Notes: generated from the letters alone by a model not told the origin. A stretch of 64,000 nucleotides of DNA from Thermogemmatispora onikobensis (GCF_001748285.1 NZ_BDGT01000025.1:35548-99547); one strand, 5' to 3'; positions 9,094 to 18,674 are shown, counted from the stretch's first letter. Program-made: numbers and translations.

Positions 9094-10386
9094 TTACTCT
9101 TCCGAGACCGGCTGGCTCTCAGTGGCGTGAGGTGTGGCTTCGACGCTTCCAGAGCCAGTGCTCTCCCGAGAGAGAGAGACGATCTCGGGAGTGGGCGAGG
9201 TGACCATAGTACCAGCCGGCAAGACTGGTACCGCTTGCTTATTGTCCCCGGCCTGGACACCCGTTGTCAATTCCTGGGTATGCAAGCTAGGATCATTGTA
9301 CTGCGGCAGCTTTAGCTCCTGGCGGATGAGGCGGATCGCCTGGTAAACCACAGCGGGCTTGAGCGAGAGCTGCTGCGCGATGGTACGATGGACGCCGATT
9401 GGAGGCACAGGGAGAAACGGCTCATACAGGGCTCGGATCTTCGCCAGTTCTTCGCTGTTCCCTCGGTAAGGCTGGACCTCCCACCAGCTTGGCAGCCCCT
9501 CGCGCTCGCGCAGGGCCTTCACGATCTTCTTCACTGCCGATTTAGGGATACTCAGCTCATGGGCAATCCGTGTACGGATGCCATCGAACTCAACAGGCTG
9601 GGCCAACTCCTTGTAGCGCGCTTCGACCAGGGCCACCTGCTCTGGAGTAGGCACGAACGGAGCCGGCGGAGGAGTTTTTTCGTGCTTGGGCTTGACCGGC
9701 TGTGGGAGAGGCTTCGCTGCTTTTGCGGGCTCCTTTGCCTGCCGATGATGGGGATGGGGATGGTGGTGGGAAGCCTGGCCCGATCCTGGCCGGGTGCTCC
9801 CTTTCCCGCTGGGGCCGAAGCCGAAGCCAGCAGCAGCGCCAGTAGATCTGGAGAAAGGGCCGCTCTGGCGGGGACCACGTGCAGGACCGCTCTCCACGGG
9901 AGAGCGTGGACGCTGGCCCAACGTAGAGTAACCGCCGCGGAAGAGAGGACCTCGGCGCTCCGCTTCCCAGTATTGAGCGGGGCCGCGTGGCCCTGGCCAG
10001 TCCCGTTCCCGTTCCCGCTCTCGCTCTGCACGCAGAGGGCGCTCCGCAGCTCGTGGCCGTGGGCCTTCTCGCCCTGGGGGGCGCGTCTCGGCAGGGAAGC
10101 GGGAGGCTGGTCCCTGCGGTGAGCGGAAACGCGCAGGTGGCTCTGGCTCACTGACCTTGATATCCTGCAGATGATCAAGCCAGTGGTTCGTCCCTCCCGG
10201 AGAACTGGGGGGACGCGGGGGCGGCGGCACTGGACGGGGCGCGCTCACTGGTCTCTGCGGCCCTGTTTTAGTGACCTGCTTCTCTCTCCGCGATTTCTGA
10301 TTACACTCAGGGCAAAGGGCATCTTTAGCATTAACCGACTGGAATCGCTTGCCGCAGTTGATGCAGCGCATCTTGACTTTACTCAT
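9094..10386 (-). CDS. Zinc-ribbon, low-complexity, tandem-repeat protein of unknown function
   Basis: 430 residues. Residues 8-28 are a zinc ribbon (C8-x2-C11, C25-x2-C28: CINCGKRF and CPEC). Residues about 40-235 are low complexity, rich in Pro, Arg, Gly and Ser, with an alternating RERERERE block and a His-rich patch. Residues 249-301 and 313-364 form two imperfect repeats of about 52 residues, each of the pattern LVEARY/IRALY - IA-x2-LS - VxxxIRxIR - LP, which looks like a small DNA-binding helical (HTH-like) unit. No transmembrane helix. I infer nucleic-acid binding; the family is not known to me. The ATG at 10386 follows a good promoter (10449-10476). HIT protein downstream. Confidence 0.8.
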   Translation of the reverse strand: MSKVKMRCINCGKRFQSVNAKDALCPECNQKSRREKQVTKTGPQRPVSAPRPVPPPPRPPSSPGGTNHWLDHLQDIKVSEPEPPARFRSPQGPASRFPAETRPPGREGPRPRAAERPLRAERERERERDWPGPRGPAQYWEAERRGPLFRGGYSTLGQRPRSPVESGPARGPRQSGPFSRSTGAAAGFGFGPSGKGSTRPGSGQASHHHPHPHHRQAKEPAKAAKPLPQPVKPKHEKTPPPAPFVPTPEQVALVEARYKELAQPVEFDGIRTRIAHELSIPKSAVKKIVKALREREGLPSWWEVQPYRGNSEELAKIRALYEPFLPVPPIGVHRTIAQQLSLKPAVVYQAIRLIRQELKLPQYNDPSLHTQELTTGVQAGDNKQAVPVLPAGTMVTSPTPEIVSLSRESTGSGSVEATPHATESQPVSEE

Positions 10387-10448
10387 GCAGTTCTCCCTGT
10401 ACCGCTGGATACAAGAACTTCTCTCACTCGCGTCGGAATGCACTTCCT

Positions 10449-10476
10449 AGTATAGCAGCTTTACCCGGAGCGTCAA
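10449..10476 (-). promoter_or_regulatory. Promoter of the zinc-ribbon gene
   Basis: Minus strand TTGACG (10476-10471), 16-nt spacer ending in TGC, and TATACT (10454-10449). Predicted transcription start near 10442, 55 nt before the start codon at 10386. Confidence 0.6.
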
Positions 10477-10550
10477 TTGTCTTAGAAAAAGATCCTGTTT
10501 CCCCATTGATATTGCCGAGTGCGCAATAATGCTTAGTACCGGAACATCTG

Positions 10551-13500
10551 TCAATTGTCCGCTCCCGGGGAAGGCTGACGCCCGTTCTGGAAAAAGCGGT
10601 AAACCTCTTCCAGCCGATCAGTGCGACGCGCGGGGGGGAGGGCCTGCAAAATCAGCCGGCCATAGCTCTTCGTATAGATGCGGCTATCGAGAATGGCCAT
10701 GACGCCGCGATCCTCGCGCGTGCGCAGCAAACGGCCCAAGCCCTGCTTGAGGCGCAGCACGGCCTGGGGGAGAACGTAGGAACCAAACCAATTCTCGCCA
10801 GCCGCTTTCATAAGCGCGATGCGGGCGGCGTGGACCGGGTCGTCGGGCGGGTCGAACGGCAGCTTGTCGATGACCACCAGCGAGAGGGCTTCCCCGGGGA
10901 TATCGACCCCTTCCCAGAAGCTTTTGAGGCCGAAGAGGAGCGCGGGCTCCGCTCTGAACTGGCGCAGCAGCTCACTGCGCGGCCAATCGCCCTGGCGTAG
11001 CAAGCGGAAAGGCAGGGCGCTTCCCTGCAGCAGCTCGTAGACTGCATCCAGCATACGCTGGCTGGAGAAGAGCAAGAAGGCGCGGCCTTGGGAAGCATTG
11101 ACCAGGTGCAGCATTTCCGCGGCGATGGCCTCGATATAGCGTCGCACGGCCTCGCCCCCGCCGTAGGCTGGTTCGGGCAGATGGCGCGGCAGGTAAAGCA
11201 GGGCGTTCTGCTCGTAGTCAAAGGTCGGAGGAAGAATCTGTTCTTCTACCTCTGGCATCTCCTCATAGCTGAGGCCGATGCGCTGTCGAAAGTAAGCGAA
11301 GTGGGGACCTTTCTCCTCTGGCCGCAGCGGATGGGGTCCCGTGGTGGCCAGGGTGGCCGAGGTGAAGATGAGGACTGGGGTTTTCAACAGTTTCTCGCGC
11401 AGCCAGGAGGTCACATCGAGCGGAGCCGCTGAGACCTCGATATGGCTGCCGCGTTGCCCTGGTTGCATCACGCGCTCTAGGTAATAGACATAGCGCTCGG
11501 GATGATTGACGGCGAACACGGTGCGAATGTGCTCAGCCAGATTCTGCGTGCGCTTGAGCAGTCGATCGTAGAGGGTGCTCTCCTTTTCGGGCAGGTCGCG
11601 GGGGCGCTCCTGGCGTAGAGAATCGGCGAGCTGGGCGATGACTGTCGCTAGCTGCAATCCTTCCTCCAGTGGTTCTTGGAGGTTCAAGCGGGCACCAGGT
11701 CCGTAGGAACGAGCCAACTGCTCCAGGCGGCGCCAGGTTGTGAGCCAGGCGCGCTCGGCCTCGTCCTGGAGGCTCAAGCGGCTATGCTCCTTCAGCATGC
11801 GCTGGGCGAGCAGGGTGCGGATCTGGTTGGGGCTGATGGTGATAGTGAAGGCCCGGGTTGCCTCCTCTTCAAGATGGTGAGCTTCGTCCAGCACGATGAT
11901 ATCGCGCTCGGGGAGCAGGTGGCCCTCCAGGGCTGCATCGAGCAGCAGCAGCGTGTGATTCACCACGATGATCTGCGCCTGCTCGGCGCGCAGGCGCATC
12001 TGCCGGACGTAGCAGTCGAAGAAGAAAGGGCATTTGCTCCAGGCGCACTGGTCGCGCTCGGCCACAACCCGGCTACGCAGGTCGGCGGAGAGAGGGAAAT
12101 CGAGGCTCTCAATATCGCCGTTGAAATCGGCGCCGGGGTCCTGGGTCAGCTCGTAGAGCCGGCGAAACTCGCGATTTTTGGCGTAGAGCTGCATGCCGAG
12201 GCGCTCGCTTTCGAGGCGATCCAGACAAAGATAGTTGCCCATACCTTTGACCAGGGCCGCCTCAAAAGGCTTGATGTGCTGCTGGACGAAAGGAATATCT
12301 TTGTAAAAGAGCTGCTCTTGAAGTGCTTTGTTGGCAGTGCTGATAATGGCTACGCGGCCCGAGCGAACGATGGGAACAAGGTAGGCCAGCGATTTGCCGG
12401 TGCCGGTGGCCGCTTCGAGGATGGCGTGGTGCCTTTGCTCCAGCGCGCGGGCCACAAGCTCGGCCATAGCGATTTGGGCGGGCCGCTCTTCGTAGCCTGG
12501 CAAACGGCGCGAGAGGATACCGCCCTGGCGCAGGTCAGCGCGTACGATGGTCAGCAGACCTTCCTCTTCTTCTACCTCTGCAGGCTTCTCATGTGTCGAT
12601 GGGACTGGACTATCAGATCCAGGCTCCTGGGAAGGAGCTGCGGGAGCTGGGCGAGCAGGAATAGCGGTGGCCGGGATGGTTGAAGCCACATGGTGCGAGG
12701 CAGCGGGGCTGTTCTCGCTGGGCGAGGTCGTCCGTACTGGCGGTGGAGGTTGGATGATTGGCGGTACCATTCCACGCTCGCGCTCTTGAGCCTGGTAGCG
12801 ATGGGGCAGACCCTTGATGGCGGCCAGACAGGCGTCGGTAAAAGCGCGCACGTGGGGAAAGCGCTCCCCAGGATCAGAGGCCAGGGCCTGCAGTAGCACT
12901 GCTTCCAGCTCTGGTGAAAGCGTCGGGTTCAGGTTGCGCGGCCTGATCAGCTGCTGGCGTTCCTGCTGAGCGAGCAGTTCTGCGGCTGTCCGTCCCTCAT
13001 AGGGAGGGCGCCCGCAGAGCCAGTGATAGACCAGGGCCGCCAGAGCATACTGATCGCTGGCCGGCAGAGGAGAGCCGCGCAGATGCTCCGGGGCTTTATA
13101 GGGCAAAGCTGCAGGCTCGTCGTCGTAAGTCAGGTACCCGTCGCGGCAAGCCAGAGCAAAGTCGGTCAGCACTGCATGGATAGGCTCGCCAAGAATGCAG
13201 CCCGGGTGGAGATTGCCATGCACCACCTTGCGCTGATGTGCCATATGCAAGGCATCGCCAATGGAGAGCAACACCGGCAGAATCTGCTCGGGGGATAGGC
13301 AGTCCTGTCCCTGAAAATAGTGTGCAATGTCCTCGCTGGGAAGATCGTGCAACACGAGATAACCGTAGCACCGATCGCTGCCGGGCTGGTTGAAGAAGCC
13401 GTAGTCTCTCACCGAAGCAATAGCGCGGTTGCCGGCAAGTCTTTTCAGGTGGCGTGCTCGTTCCTGAAAAAGCTGCTGGTCGGCCTCGGTAAGCAAGGGG

Positions 13501-13637
13501 AGAGCACTGACCTTGAGAAAGATCTCGGCGCGAGCGCGTTTCGCTGGCTGACAGCGGTAAAGGGTGCCACCGGCATTCTCCTTGATTTTCTCGGCGATGG
13601 TGTAGGAATCAATCTGGTGCAAGTCTAGACCTGCCAT
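10551..13637 (-). CDS. Pseudokinase fused to DinG/XPD-type helicase
   Basis: 1028 residues with two modules. Residues 1-275 have a protein-kinase fold: Lys42 of EIFLK, a catalytic loop reading VVHGNLHPGC instead of HRDLKPxN, TDFALAC instead of DFG, and an intact APEHL. Loss of the catalytic Asp and the altered DFG suggest a pseudokinase. Residues 280-365 are a Pro/Ser linker. Residues 370-1028 are a superfamily 2 helicase: EAATGTGKS (Walker A, about 408-416), VLDEAHH (DEAH box), and the iron-sulfur cysteines of DinG/XPD proteins (NYLCLDR and CAWSKCPFFFDC). DinG proteins unwind R-loops and DNA with 5'-3' polarity. The start at 13637 has a GGGGGAG site; a strong promoter lies 40 nt upstream. 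Confidence 0.93.
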   Translation of the reverse strand: MAGLDLHQIDSYTIAEKIKENAGGTLYRCQPAKRARAEIFLKVSALPLLTEADQQLFQERARHLKRLAGNRAIASVRDYGFFNQPGSDRCYGYLVLHDLPSEDIAHYFQGQDCLSPEQILPVLLSIGDALHMAHQRKVVHGNLHPGCILGEPIHAVLTDFALACRDGYLTYDDEPAALPYKAPEHLRGSPLPASDQYALAALVYHWLCGRPPYEGRTAAELLAQQERQQLIRPRNLNPTLSPELEAVLLQALASDPGERFPHVRAFTDACLAAIKGLPHRYQAQERERGMVPPIIQPPPPVRTTSPSENSPAASHHVASTIPATAIPARPAPAAPSQEPGSDSPVPSTHEKPAEVEEEEGLLTIVRADLRQGGILSRRLPGYEERPAQIAMAELVARALEQRHHAILEAATGTGKSLAYLVPIVRSGRVAIISTANKALQEQLFYKDIPFVQQHIKPFEAALVKGMGNYLCLDRLESERLGMQLYAKNREFRRLYELTQDPGADFNGDIESLDFPLSADLRSRVVAERDQCAWSKCPFFFDCYVRQMRLRAEQAQIIVVNHTLLLLDAALEGHLLPERDIIVLDEAHHLEEEATRAFTITISPNQIRTLLAQRMLKEHSRLSLQDEAERAWLTTWRRLEQLARSYGPGARLNLQEPLEEGLQLATVIAQLADSLRQERPRDLPEKESTLYDRLLKRTQNLAEHIRTVFAVNHPERYVYYLERVMQPGQRGSHIEVSAAPLDVTSWLREKLLKTPVLIFTSATLATTGPHPLRPEEKGPHFAYFRQRIGLSYEEMPEVEEQILPPTFDYEQNALLYLPRHLPEPAYGGGEAVRRYIEAIAAEMLHLVNASQGRAFLLFSSQRMLDAVYELLQGSALPFRLLRQGDWPRSELLRQFRAEPALLFGLKSFWEGVDIPGEALSLVVIDKLPFDPPDDPVHAARIALMKAAGENWFGSYVLPQAVLRLKQGLGRLLRTREDRGVMAILDSRIYTKSYGRLILQALPPARRTDRLEEVYRFFQNGRQPSPGADN

Positions 13638-13684
13638 CAATGGCTCTCCCCCACAACTGAACAGATGTTTGTGCTGCTTGTGCC

Positions 13685-13713
13685 AGTATATCACAGCTGT
13701 CGTTGGGGGACAA
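13685..13713 (-). promoter_or_regulatory. Promoter of the pseudokinase-DinG gene
   Basis: TTGTCC (13713-13708), 17-nt spacer, TATACT (13690-13685) on the minus strand. The predicted start of transcription is about 40 nt before the ATG at 13637. Confidence 0.6.
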
Positions 13714-13791
13714 TGTCAGACTGGGCGGGCGGGGCGATGGCGAGACCTGGCGGTAGGTGGGGGCCTGCTGCTTTCCCTCCCAGCACGCCAC

Positions 13792-13820
13792 TTGACAGAA
13801 GTGCCAGAGTCAGCTATTTT
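13792..13820 (+). promoter_or_regulatory. Promoter facing the Nudix regulator
   Basis: A consensus TTGACA (13792-13797), 17-nt spacer and TATTTT (13815-13820). It would produce a leader of about 210 nt before the Nudix gene at 14034. Nothing else recognisable lies in that leader. Confidence 0.55.
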
Positions 13821-14033
13821 AGCGTCAACGAGACACGCATTGTGAGGAGCGTGGCACAACACGCAATGGATGAGCGAGCGGGCGCCAGGCCGGGGAAAGG
13901 TGCACGCTTCTCGCAGTGAGCCACCTGACCTGAAGACCGACGCAGCTTGCTCTCGCGACGCTCATCCTGAGTGTGGCCTCTTTTCACCGCTGAGCTGTCT
14001 CCTGGCTTTCTTACTTTATTCCAAACAACAACT

Positions 14034-14765
14034 ATGGGTGAGCAGAACGAGCAGATGAGCAGTGGGCAGAGCCAGACACCGAGTGCAGAGGCCCAGGCCC
14101 ATCATTATGATCCCTCGAAGTATGAGCGGCCATCGGTGACCGTTGACGTGGTGATGATGAGCATTCGCCAATCCGATCTGCAAGTGCTGCTGGTCAAGCG
14201 GCGCTCCTGGCCGTATGAGGGGATGTGGGCTATTCCGGGTGGCTTTGTACATATTGATGAGTCGCTGGAGGATGCAGCCAAGCGTGAGCTGCATGAGGAG
14301 ACAGGCGTCCAGGACGTCTATCTGGAGCAGCTCTATACCTTTGGCGATCCTGGACGCGATCCGCGCATGCGGGTGATCACGGTCGTTTACTACGCACTTC
14401 TCGATTCGGAGCGCTTGCAGGTACGCGCAGCGGATGATGCCAGTGATGTCGGCTGGTTTTCCATGTACAATCTGCCGGAGCTGGCTTTTGATCACGCCAA
14501 GATTCTGGCCTACACGCTCCAGCGGATTCGGGGCAAGCTGGAGTATACGACCATCGCCTTTAACTTGCTACCGGAGCAGTTCACGCTGCGCGAGCTGCAG
14601 CGCGTTTACGAAATCATTCTTCACCGCAAGTTGGACAAGCGTAATTTCCGCAAGAAGATTCTCTCCACCGGTATTCTGGAGGATACGGGGGCCAAGAAAA
14701 TGGAAGGAACCCACCGACCCGCCCGCCTCTATCGTTTCAATCCGGCGGCAGTCGCGCGCCAGTAG
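14034..14765 (+). CDS. Nudix hydrolase / NrtR-type regulator
   Basis: 243 residues. A complete Nudix box is present (G-F-V-H-I-D-E-S-L-E-x3-KRELHEETGV, about residues 75-100), so hydrolysis of a nucleoside diphosphate derivative such as ADP-ribose is possible. The C-terminal 90 residues (FNLLPEQFTLRELQRVYEIIL, then a KRNFRKKIL-x2-GIL segment) match the winged-helix half of the NrtR group, in which ADP-ribose binding controls NAD genes. No NAD biosynthesis gene is adjacent. The start is uncertain: the ATG at 14034 has a poor ribosome binding site and 14055 is an alternative. Confidence 0.88.
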   Translation: MGEQNEQMSSGQSQTPSAEAQAHHYDPSKYERPSVTVDVVMMSIRQSDLQVLLVKRRSWPYEGMWAIPGGFVHIDESLEDAAKRELHEETGVQDVYLEQLYTFGDPGRDPRMRVITVVYYALLDSERLQVRAADDASDVGWFSMYNLPELAFDHAKILAYTLQRIRGKLEYTTIAFNLLPEQFTLRELQRVYEIILHRKLDKRNFRKKILSTGILEDTGAKKMEGTHRPARLYRFNPAAVARQ

Positions 14766-14861
14766 GGCGGGGCGGCGGGAGCTGGGGAGGCGAGGGCGCC
14801 GCTCGCGTCTTGCCTGGTTGCTATAGCGCTTTCTTCCTCCCCGCTAGAGAAAAGGCGAGAT

Positions 14862-15710
14862 CTATCTCTGTCGAGACGATTTGTCAGGCGGCTGCTGGGC
14901 TCCATTCTGGTCACTCCTCGTGGACTGCAGGGCAGGCGTAGCCTCTTCGGCGCTGGGCCTTCCTTGGCGAGCGCCTGGCAGCTCGAGCAGCGTCAGCAGG
15001 TCTGTCAGCGAGTGTATGAGAAGGCAGTCGACATCACTGCTGCGCAGGCGATGGGAGCGATCGAGCAGCACAGGTGTAATGCCCGCAGAGCGAGCGCCGA
15101 GCACATCATGGATGTAGGAGTCGCCGATGTGCAACGTGTAATCAGCAATAGCATTGGCCCGCTTTAGCGCCGTTTCATAGAGCAATGTCGATGGCTTGGC
15201 GTAGCGGGCAACAGCTGAGATGATCACGCAGTCGAAGAAGCGCGTCAGGCGGTGACGATGCAGGATGGAGCCGAGGCTGATGCCCCAGTCTGAGATCACG
15301 CCAAGCGTATAGTGATGGTGTTGCAGTACCTCCAGCGTGGGCACGACGTCGGGAAAGACTTCCCAGCTCGTATGTGCCGCAAACTCCTCCGTGATGGCTC
15401 GTGCCAGCTCGTAGAGGCGCTGCTCTCTGCGCTCATCGACGGCCTGGCGAAGCATACTGACGTAGTAACCCAGCCACAGCTCATTGATGGCCTGCTCGCT
15501 GGCCCAGGTATGGCGATCCAGGCGGACCTGGCGGTAGAAGAAGTCTTCCGCCTCGATCAGGCCCTGCTTGAGGCGTGGCAGATCAACGTCCAGGCCAGCC
15601 CGCTGGCAGACCTGCTGGCAGATTTCGACAACAGAAGGGTAGGGTTGCAGGAGCGTCTGACCAGCATCAAAGAAAATCGTGCGGATTGCCTGGGGTTGCT
15701 CAAGACGCAT
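14862..15710 (-). CDS. HAD superfamily hydrolase (subfamily IA)
   Basis: 282 residues. Motif I FFDAGQTLL near residue 15, motif II in LGVISDWG, a Lys in AVARYAKPS, and motif IV LHIGDSYIHDVLGARSAGI. The large helical cap between motifs I and II fits subfamily IA phosphatases (phosphoglycolate phosphatase, dehalogenase and relatives). The C-terminal 40 residues are low complexity. Start chosen at the ATG 15710, preceded by AGAGGTGACT; a GTG 6 nt upstream is less likely. Substrate unknown. Confidence 0.88.
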   Translation of the reverse strand: MRLEQPQAIRTIFFDAGQTLLQPYPSVVEICQQVCQRAGLDVDLPRLKQGLIEAEDFFYRQVRLDRHTWASEQAINELWLGYYVSMLRQAVDERREQRLYELARAITEEFAAHTSWEVFPDVVPTLEVLQHHHYTLGVISDWGISLGSILHRHRLTRFFDCVIISAVARYAKPSTLLYETALKRANAIADYTLHIGDSYIHDVLGARSAGITPVLLDRSHRLRSSDVDCLLIHSLTDLLTLLELPGARQGRPSAEEATPALQSTRSDQNGAQQPPDKSSRQR

Positions 15711-16034
15711 AGTCACCTCTTTTCCAGTCTGCTCGTTCGTTCGAGAGCGAGCAAGCGAGTTGCGCCATTCTGCCGGCTTTCAGCCGCCAGCCTGAACAGA
15801 CGAGAGCCTGTCACTTCCTCCTCATCATGACCGAGGGATTGATCGCCTTAGCTGCTGGATCGGCTCCTATGATGCTCCCGGTTCCCTGGTTTGCAGGGAG
15901 TGCCGCGTAGGGAAGGGGCTGGACGAGACAGCGGAGGCTGAGGCGACGCCGTCATTGTGAACGTTCCGCGAGTGGCTTGGCCTCATGTTTTTCTGCCTCC
16001 AGCGCTGTGGCCTGGAGCAGCAGGCTCTCTCTCC

Positions 16035-16079
16035 TCAGGCAGGCCCACTGGTAGAGCGGCGGCCAGTGGGCCTGCCTGA
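16035..16079. terminator. Perfect 17-bp hairpin downstream of the aminotransferase gene
   Basis: Arms 16035-16051 and 16063-16079 are perfectly complementary with an 11-nt loop. It lies 16 bp past the stop of the class V aminotransferase gene on the minus strand. There is no T-tract on either side, so it may stop transcription inefficiently or protect the mRNA 3' end. The remaining 320 bp of the gap up to the HAD gene shows nothing else. Confidence 0.5.
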
Positions 16080-16094
16080 TCTATTTTCCCGCTC

Positions 16095-17333
16095 TCAGGC
16101 GTCCCCGGATGGTCGTTCTTCTTTGCTGTAGACCGCGGCGGCGGCGGTCAGAGCTGCCCCGGCCTGGACCGGCCAATCGTATGAGGGCAAGAGTTGCTCA
16201 AGGGCCGCCAGTACCGTCTCAACATTCTTACGGCAGGCGTTGTAGCCCATCAATCCGATACGGAGCAGCTGCCCTTTCAGGGAGCCGAGGCCGCCGCCGA
16301 CCTCGATACTGTACCCGGTCAGCAGTTGCTGGCGCAGCAGGCTCTCGGAGACCGAGGAAGGGAGGCGAACGGCGGTCAGCACGGGGAGCTCGTAGCCGGG
16401 GCGGGGTAGCAGGGTAAGGCCCAGGGCCTGTAAACCAGCGCGTAGCGCCTCCCCATGAAGGCGGTGACGCTGCCAGCGGGCCTCAAGCCCCTCTTCAAGC
16501 ACAATACGTAAAGCCTCATGCATAGTGAAGAGTAGATTGCTGCAGGCCGTGTGATGATAGGCATGATCGCCGTTCCAATAGCGCTGGAGAGCCAGCAGAT
16601 CAAGATAATAGCTCTGTACCGGTTTGCGGCGCCGCTTGATTGCCTCAACAGCGCGCGCGTTCAGGGTCAGCGGGGCCAGGCCAGGGAGGGCGCCGAGGCA
16701 TTTCTGGCTGCCCGCGTAGCAAGCGTCGATCTTCATCTGCTCGACATTGATGGGGATGCCCCCCAGACCCGAGACCGCGTCGACGACGAAGAGCGCCTCG
16801 TGGGCATGTGTGATGCGCTCCAGCTCTTCCAAAGGCTGGAGCAGGCCCGTGGAGGTCTCCGCAATGGCCGTGGCGAACAGCTTCGCCTCGGGATGCCTGG
16901 CAAACGCTGCGGCCACTTGCTGCGGATCGAGCGGCTGCCCCGGCTCGCTCTCCAGCAGAATCACCCGGGCCCCGATCCGCTGGGCGATTTCTGCAATCTT
17001 TCCACTGAAGAAGCCCAGGCTTCCAGCGATGAGCGTATCACCCTCCTCTAGCAGATTGCAGAGCACAGCCTCTGCGCCTGCAAAGCCTGAGCCAGAGACA
17101 CAGAGCGTCAGCTCATTCTGTGTCTGAAAAACCTGGCGCAGCTGGTTGGCGATGGCGCCGAGTGTGTCAAGCAGAAAAGGATCGAGATGCCCCAGCTGCG
17201 GAGCGGAGGCTGCGAGCAGGACGCGCGGATCAACGTTACAGGGTCCTGGCCCGAGCAACAGTCGATAGGGGGGATGAAGTTCCGAGAAAGTGCTCTGGAT
17301 GAGAGACGTCTGACCCGGCAGTAGTGGAGTCAT
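16095..17333 (-). CDS. Class V aminotransferase (alanine-glyoxylate / serine-pyruvate type)
   Basis: 412-residue PLP enzyme of fold type I. It opens with the family signature LLLGPGPCNVDPRVL, has SGSGFAGAEAVLCNLLEEGD (phosphate binding and substrate loop), ETSTGLLQPLEEL, VVDAVSGLGGIP (the Asp that contacts the pyridine nitrogen), and the Schiff-base Lys in AGSQKCLGALPGLAP. The family converts glyoxylate to glycine or serine to hydroxypyruvate with alanine or pyruvate as partner. The C-terminal 25 residues are Ala-rich and probably disordered. The gene stands alone; a hairpin follows the stop. Confidence 0.92.
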   Translation of the reverse strand: MTPLLPGQTSLIQSTFSELHPPYRLLLGPGPCNVDPRVLLAASAPQLGHLDPFLLDTLGAIANQLRQVFQTQNELTLCVSGSGFAGAEAVLCNLLEEGDTLIAGSLGFFSGKIAEIAQRIGARVILLESEPGQPLDPQQVAAAFARHPEAKLFATAIAETSTGLLQPLEELERITHAHEALFVVDAVSGLGGIPINVEQMKIDACYAGSQKCLGALPGLAPLTLNARAVEAIKRRRKPVQSYYLDLLALQRYWNGDHAYHHTACSNLLFTMHEALRIVLEEGLEARWQRHRLHGEALRAGLQALGLTLLPRPGYELPVLTAVRLPSSVSESLLRQQLLTGYSIEVGGGLGSLKGQLLRIGLMGYNACRKNVETVLAALEQLLPSYDWPVQAGAALTAAAAVYSKEERPSGDA

Positions 17334-17573
17334 CGAAGAAAAAGCCTACCTTTCGCTCAGAGAAATAGTGCAAACATACCCTCTCCATCGTTGTGGCCCT
17401 TCTCTCCTCACGGAAGTAGGATAGCACATCGCAGCCATCTTTGCCGGTATCAGAGGGCCGTCATGGTGCTCAGGCTGGGAGAGAGGGCTGAAGGAGGCGC
17501 CAGAGCCGGTGGAGCGGCTGGGGAGAGGTGCGGATATGTGTGCCTGAGACAATCAGCCCCCTGCTTCCGTAGT

Positions 17574-18674
17574 TTACTGGACGGCGGCAGGCTCTTCAGC
17601 AAAGAGGCGCTGCAAGCGATCGGCCTGGTCGGCGGCGATCAAATTATCGATAAACTCGTCCAGCTCGCCGTCGAGCACGCCTTGCAAATTATAGCGAGTC
17701 AGACCGATGCGGTGGTCGGTCACGCGGTCCTGGGGGAAATTATAGGTCCGGATCTTCTCGCTGCGGTCGCCCATCTGCACCTGTGAGCGACGCGCTTTCC
17801 CCAGCTCTTCCTGGCGGCGGGCCTCCTCCAGGTCCCAGAGGCGAGCTTTCAAGACTGAGAGTGCTCGCTCCTTATTCTTCAGCTGCGACTTCTCGTCCTG
17901 GCAGGTGACCACCAGGCCGGTGGGCAGGTGGGTAATGCGCACCGCCGAATCGGTTGTATTCACGCTCTGGCCGCCGTGGCCTGTCGAGCGGAAGACGTCG
18001 ATACGGATATCGCTCTCCTTGATCTCGATGTTAATCTCCTCATCGGCCTCGGGCAGCACGATTACCTTCGCTGTAGAGGTATGGATGCGTCCATTGGCCT
18101 CTGTCACGGGAACGCGCTGGACGCGATGGGTGCCGCCCTCGTATTTCAAGCGGCGATAGGCCCCCTTGCCGCGCACCAGAAACGTGATATCTTTGATCCC
18201 GCCCTGATCGGTCTCGTTCAGATCGAGAATCTCGATCTTCCAGCGGCGCTGCTCAGCGTAGCGGCTATACATGCGGAAGAGATCGGCAGCGAAAAGGGCG
18301 GCCTCCTCACCGCCGGCGCCGCCCTGGATCGTCACGATGGCATTCTTCTCATCCATCGCATCTTTAGGCAGCAAGGCCAGCTTGACCTCCTCGGTCAGCA
18401 GCTCGCGGCGCTCTTTCAGGCGCGTGATCTCCTCGCGCGCCAGCTCGCGCAGGGCGGGGTCGTCGCTTTCGCGCTCCAGCTCCTCGGCCTCCTCCAGTTC
18501 TTTGAGCGTTGTGCGCAGCTGATAATATTTCTGAACGACTTCTTCTAACTCGGCCTGCTCACGCCCGTAGCGTTGGAGCAGAGGGATATTGCTCAGAACC
18601 TCGGGCTGGGCCATGAGCGTATTCAGTTCCTCGTAGCGATTGGCCAGACTTTCAAGCTTCTGCATTAAATCCAT
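17574..18674 (-). CDS. prfA: Peptide chain release factor 1
   Basis: 366 residues, normal length. It carries the peptidyl-tRNA hydrolysis motif GHGGQSVNTTDSAVR and the stop-codon recognition motif region RVPVTEANGRIHTS, a P-x-T tripeptide as in RF1 and not the SPF of RF2, so it reads UAG and UAA. A GAGGGA site lies 7 nt before the ATG at 18674. The usual partner prmC (which methylates the GGQ glutamine) is not adjacent here. Confidence 0.97.
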   Translation of the reverse strand: MDLMQKLESLANRYEELNTLMAQPEVLSNIPLLQRYGREQAELEEVVQKYYQLRTTLKELEEAEELERESDDPALRELAREEITRLKERRELLTEEVKLALLPKDAMDEKNAIVTIQGGAGGEEAALFAADLFRMYSRYAEQRRWKIEILDLNETDQGGIKDITFLVRGKGAYRRLKYEGGTHRVQRVPVTEANGRIHTSTAKVIVLPEADEEINIEIKESDIRIDVFRSTGHGGQSVNTTDSAVRITHLPTGLVVTCQDEKSQLKNKERALSVLKARLWDLEEARRQEELGKARRSQVQMGDRSEKIRTYNFPQDRVTDHRIGLTRYNLQGVLDGELDEFIDNLIAADQADRLQRLFAEEPAAVQ

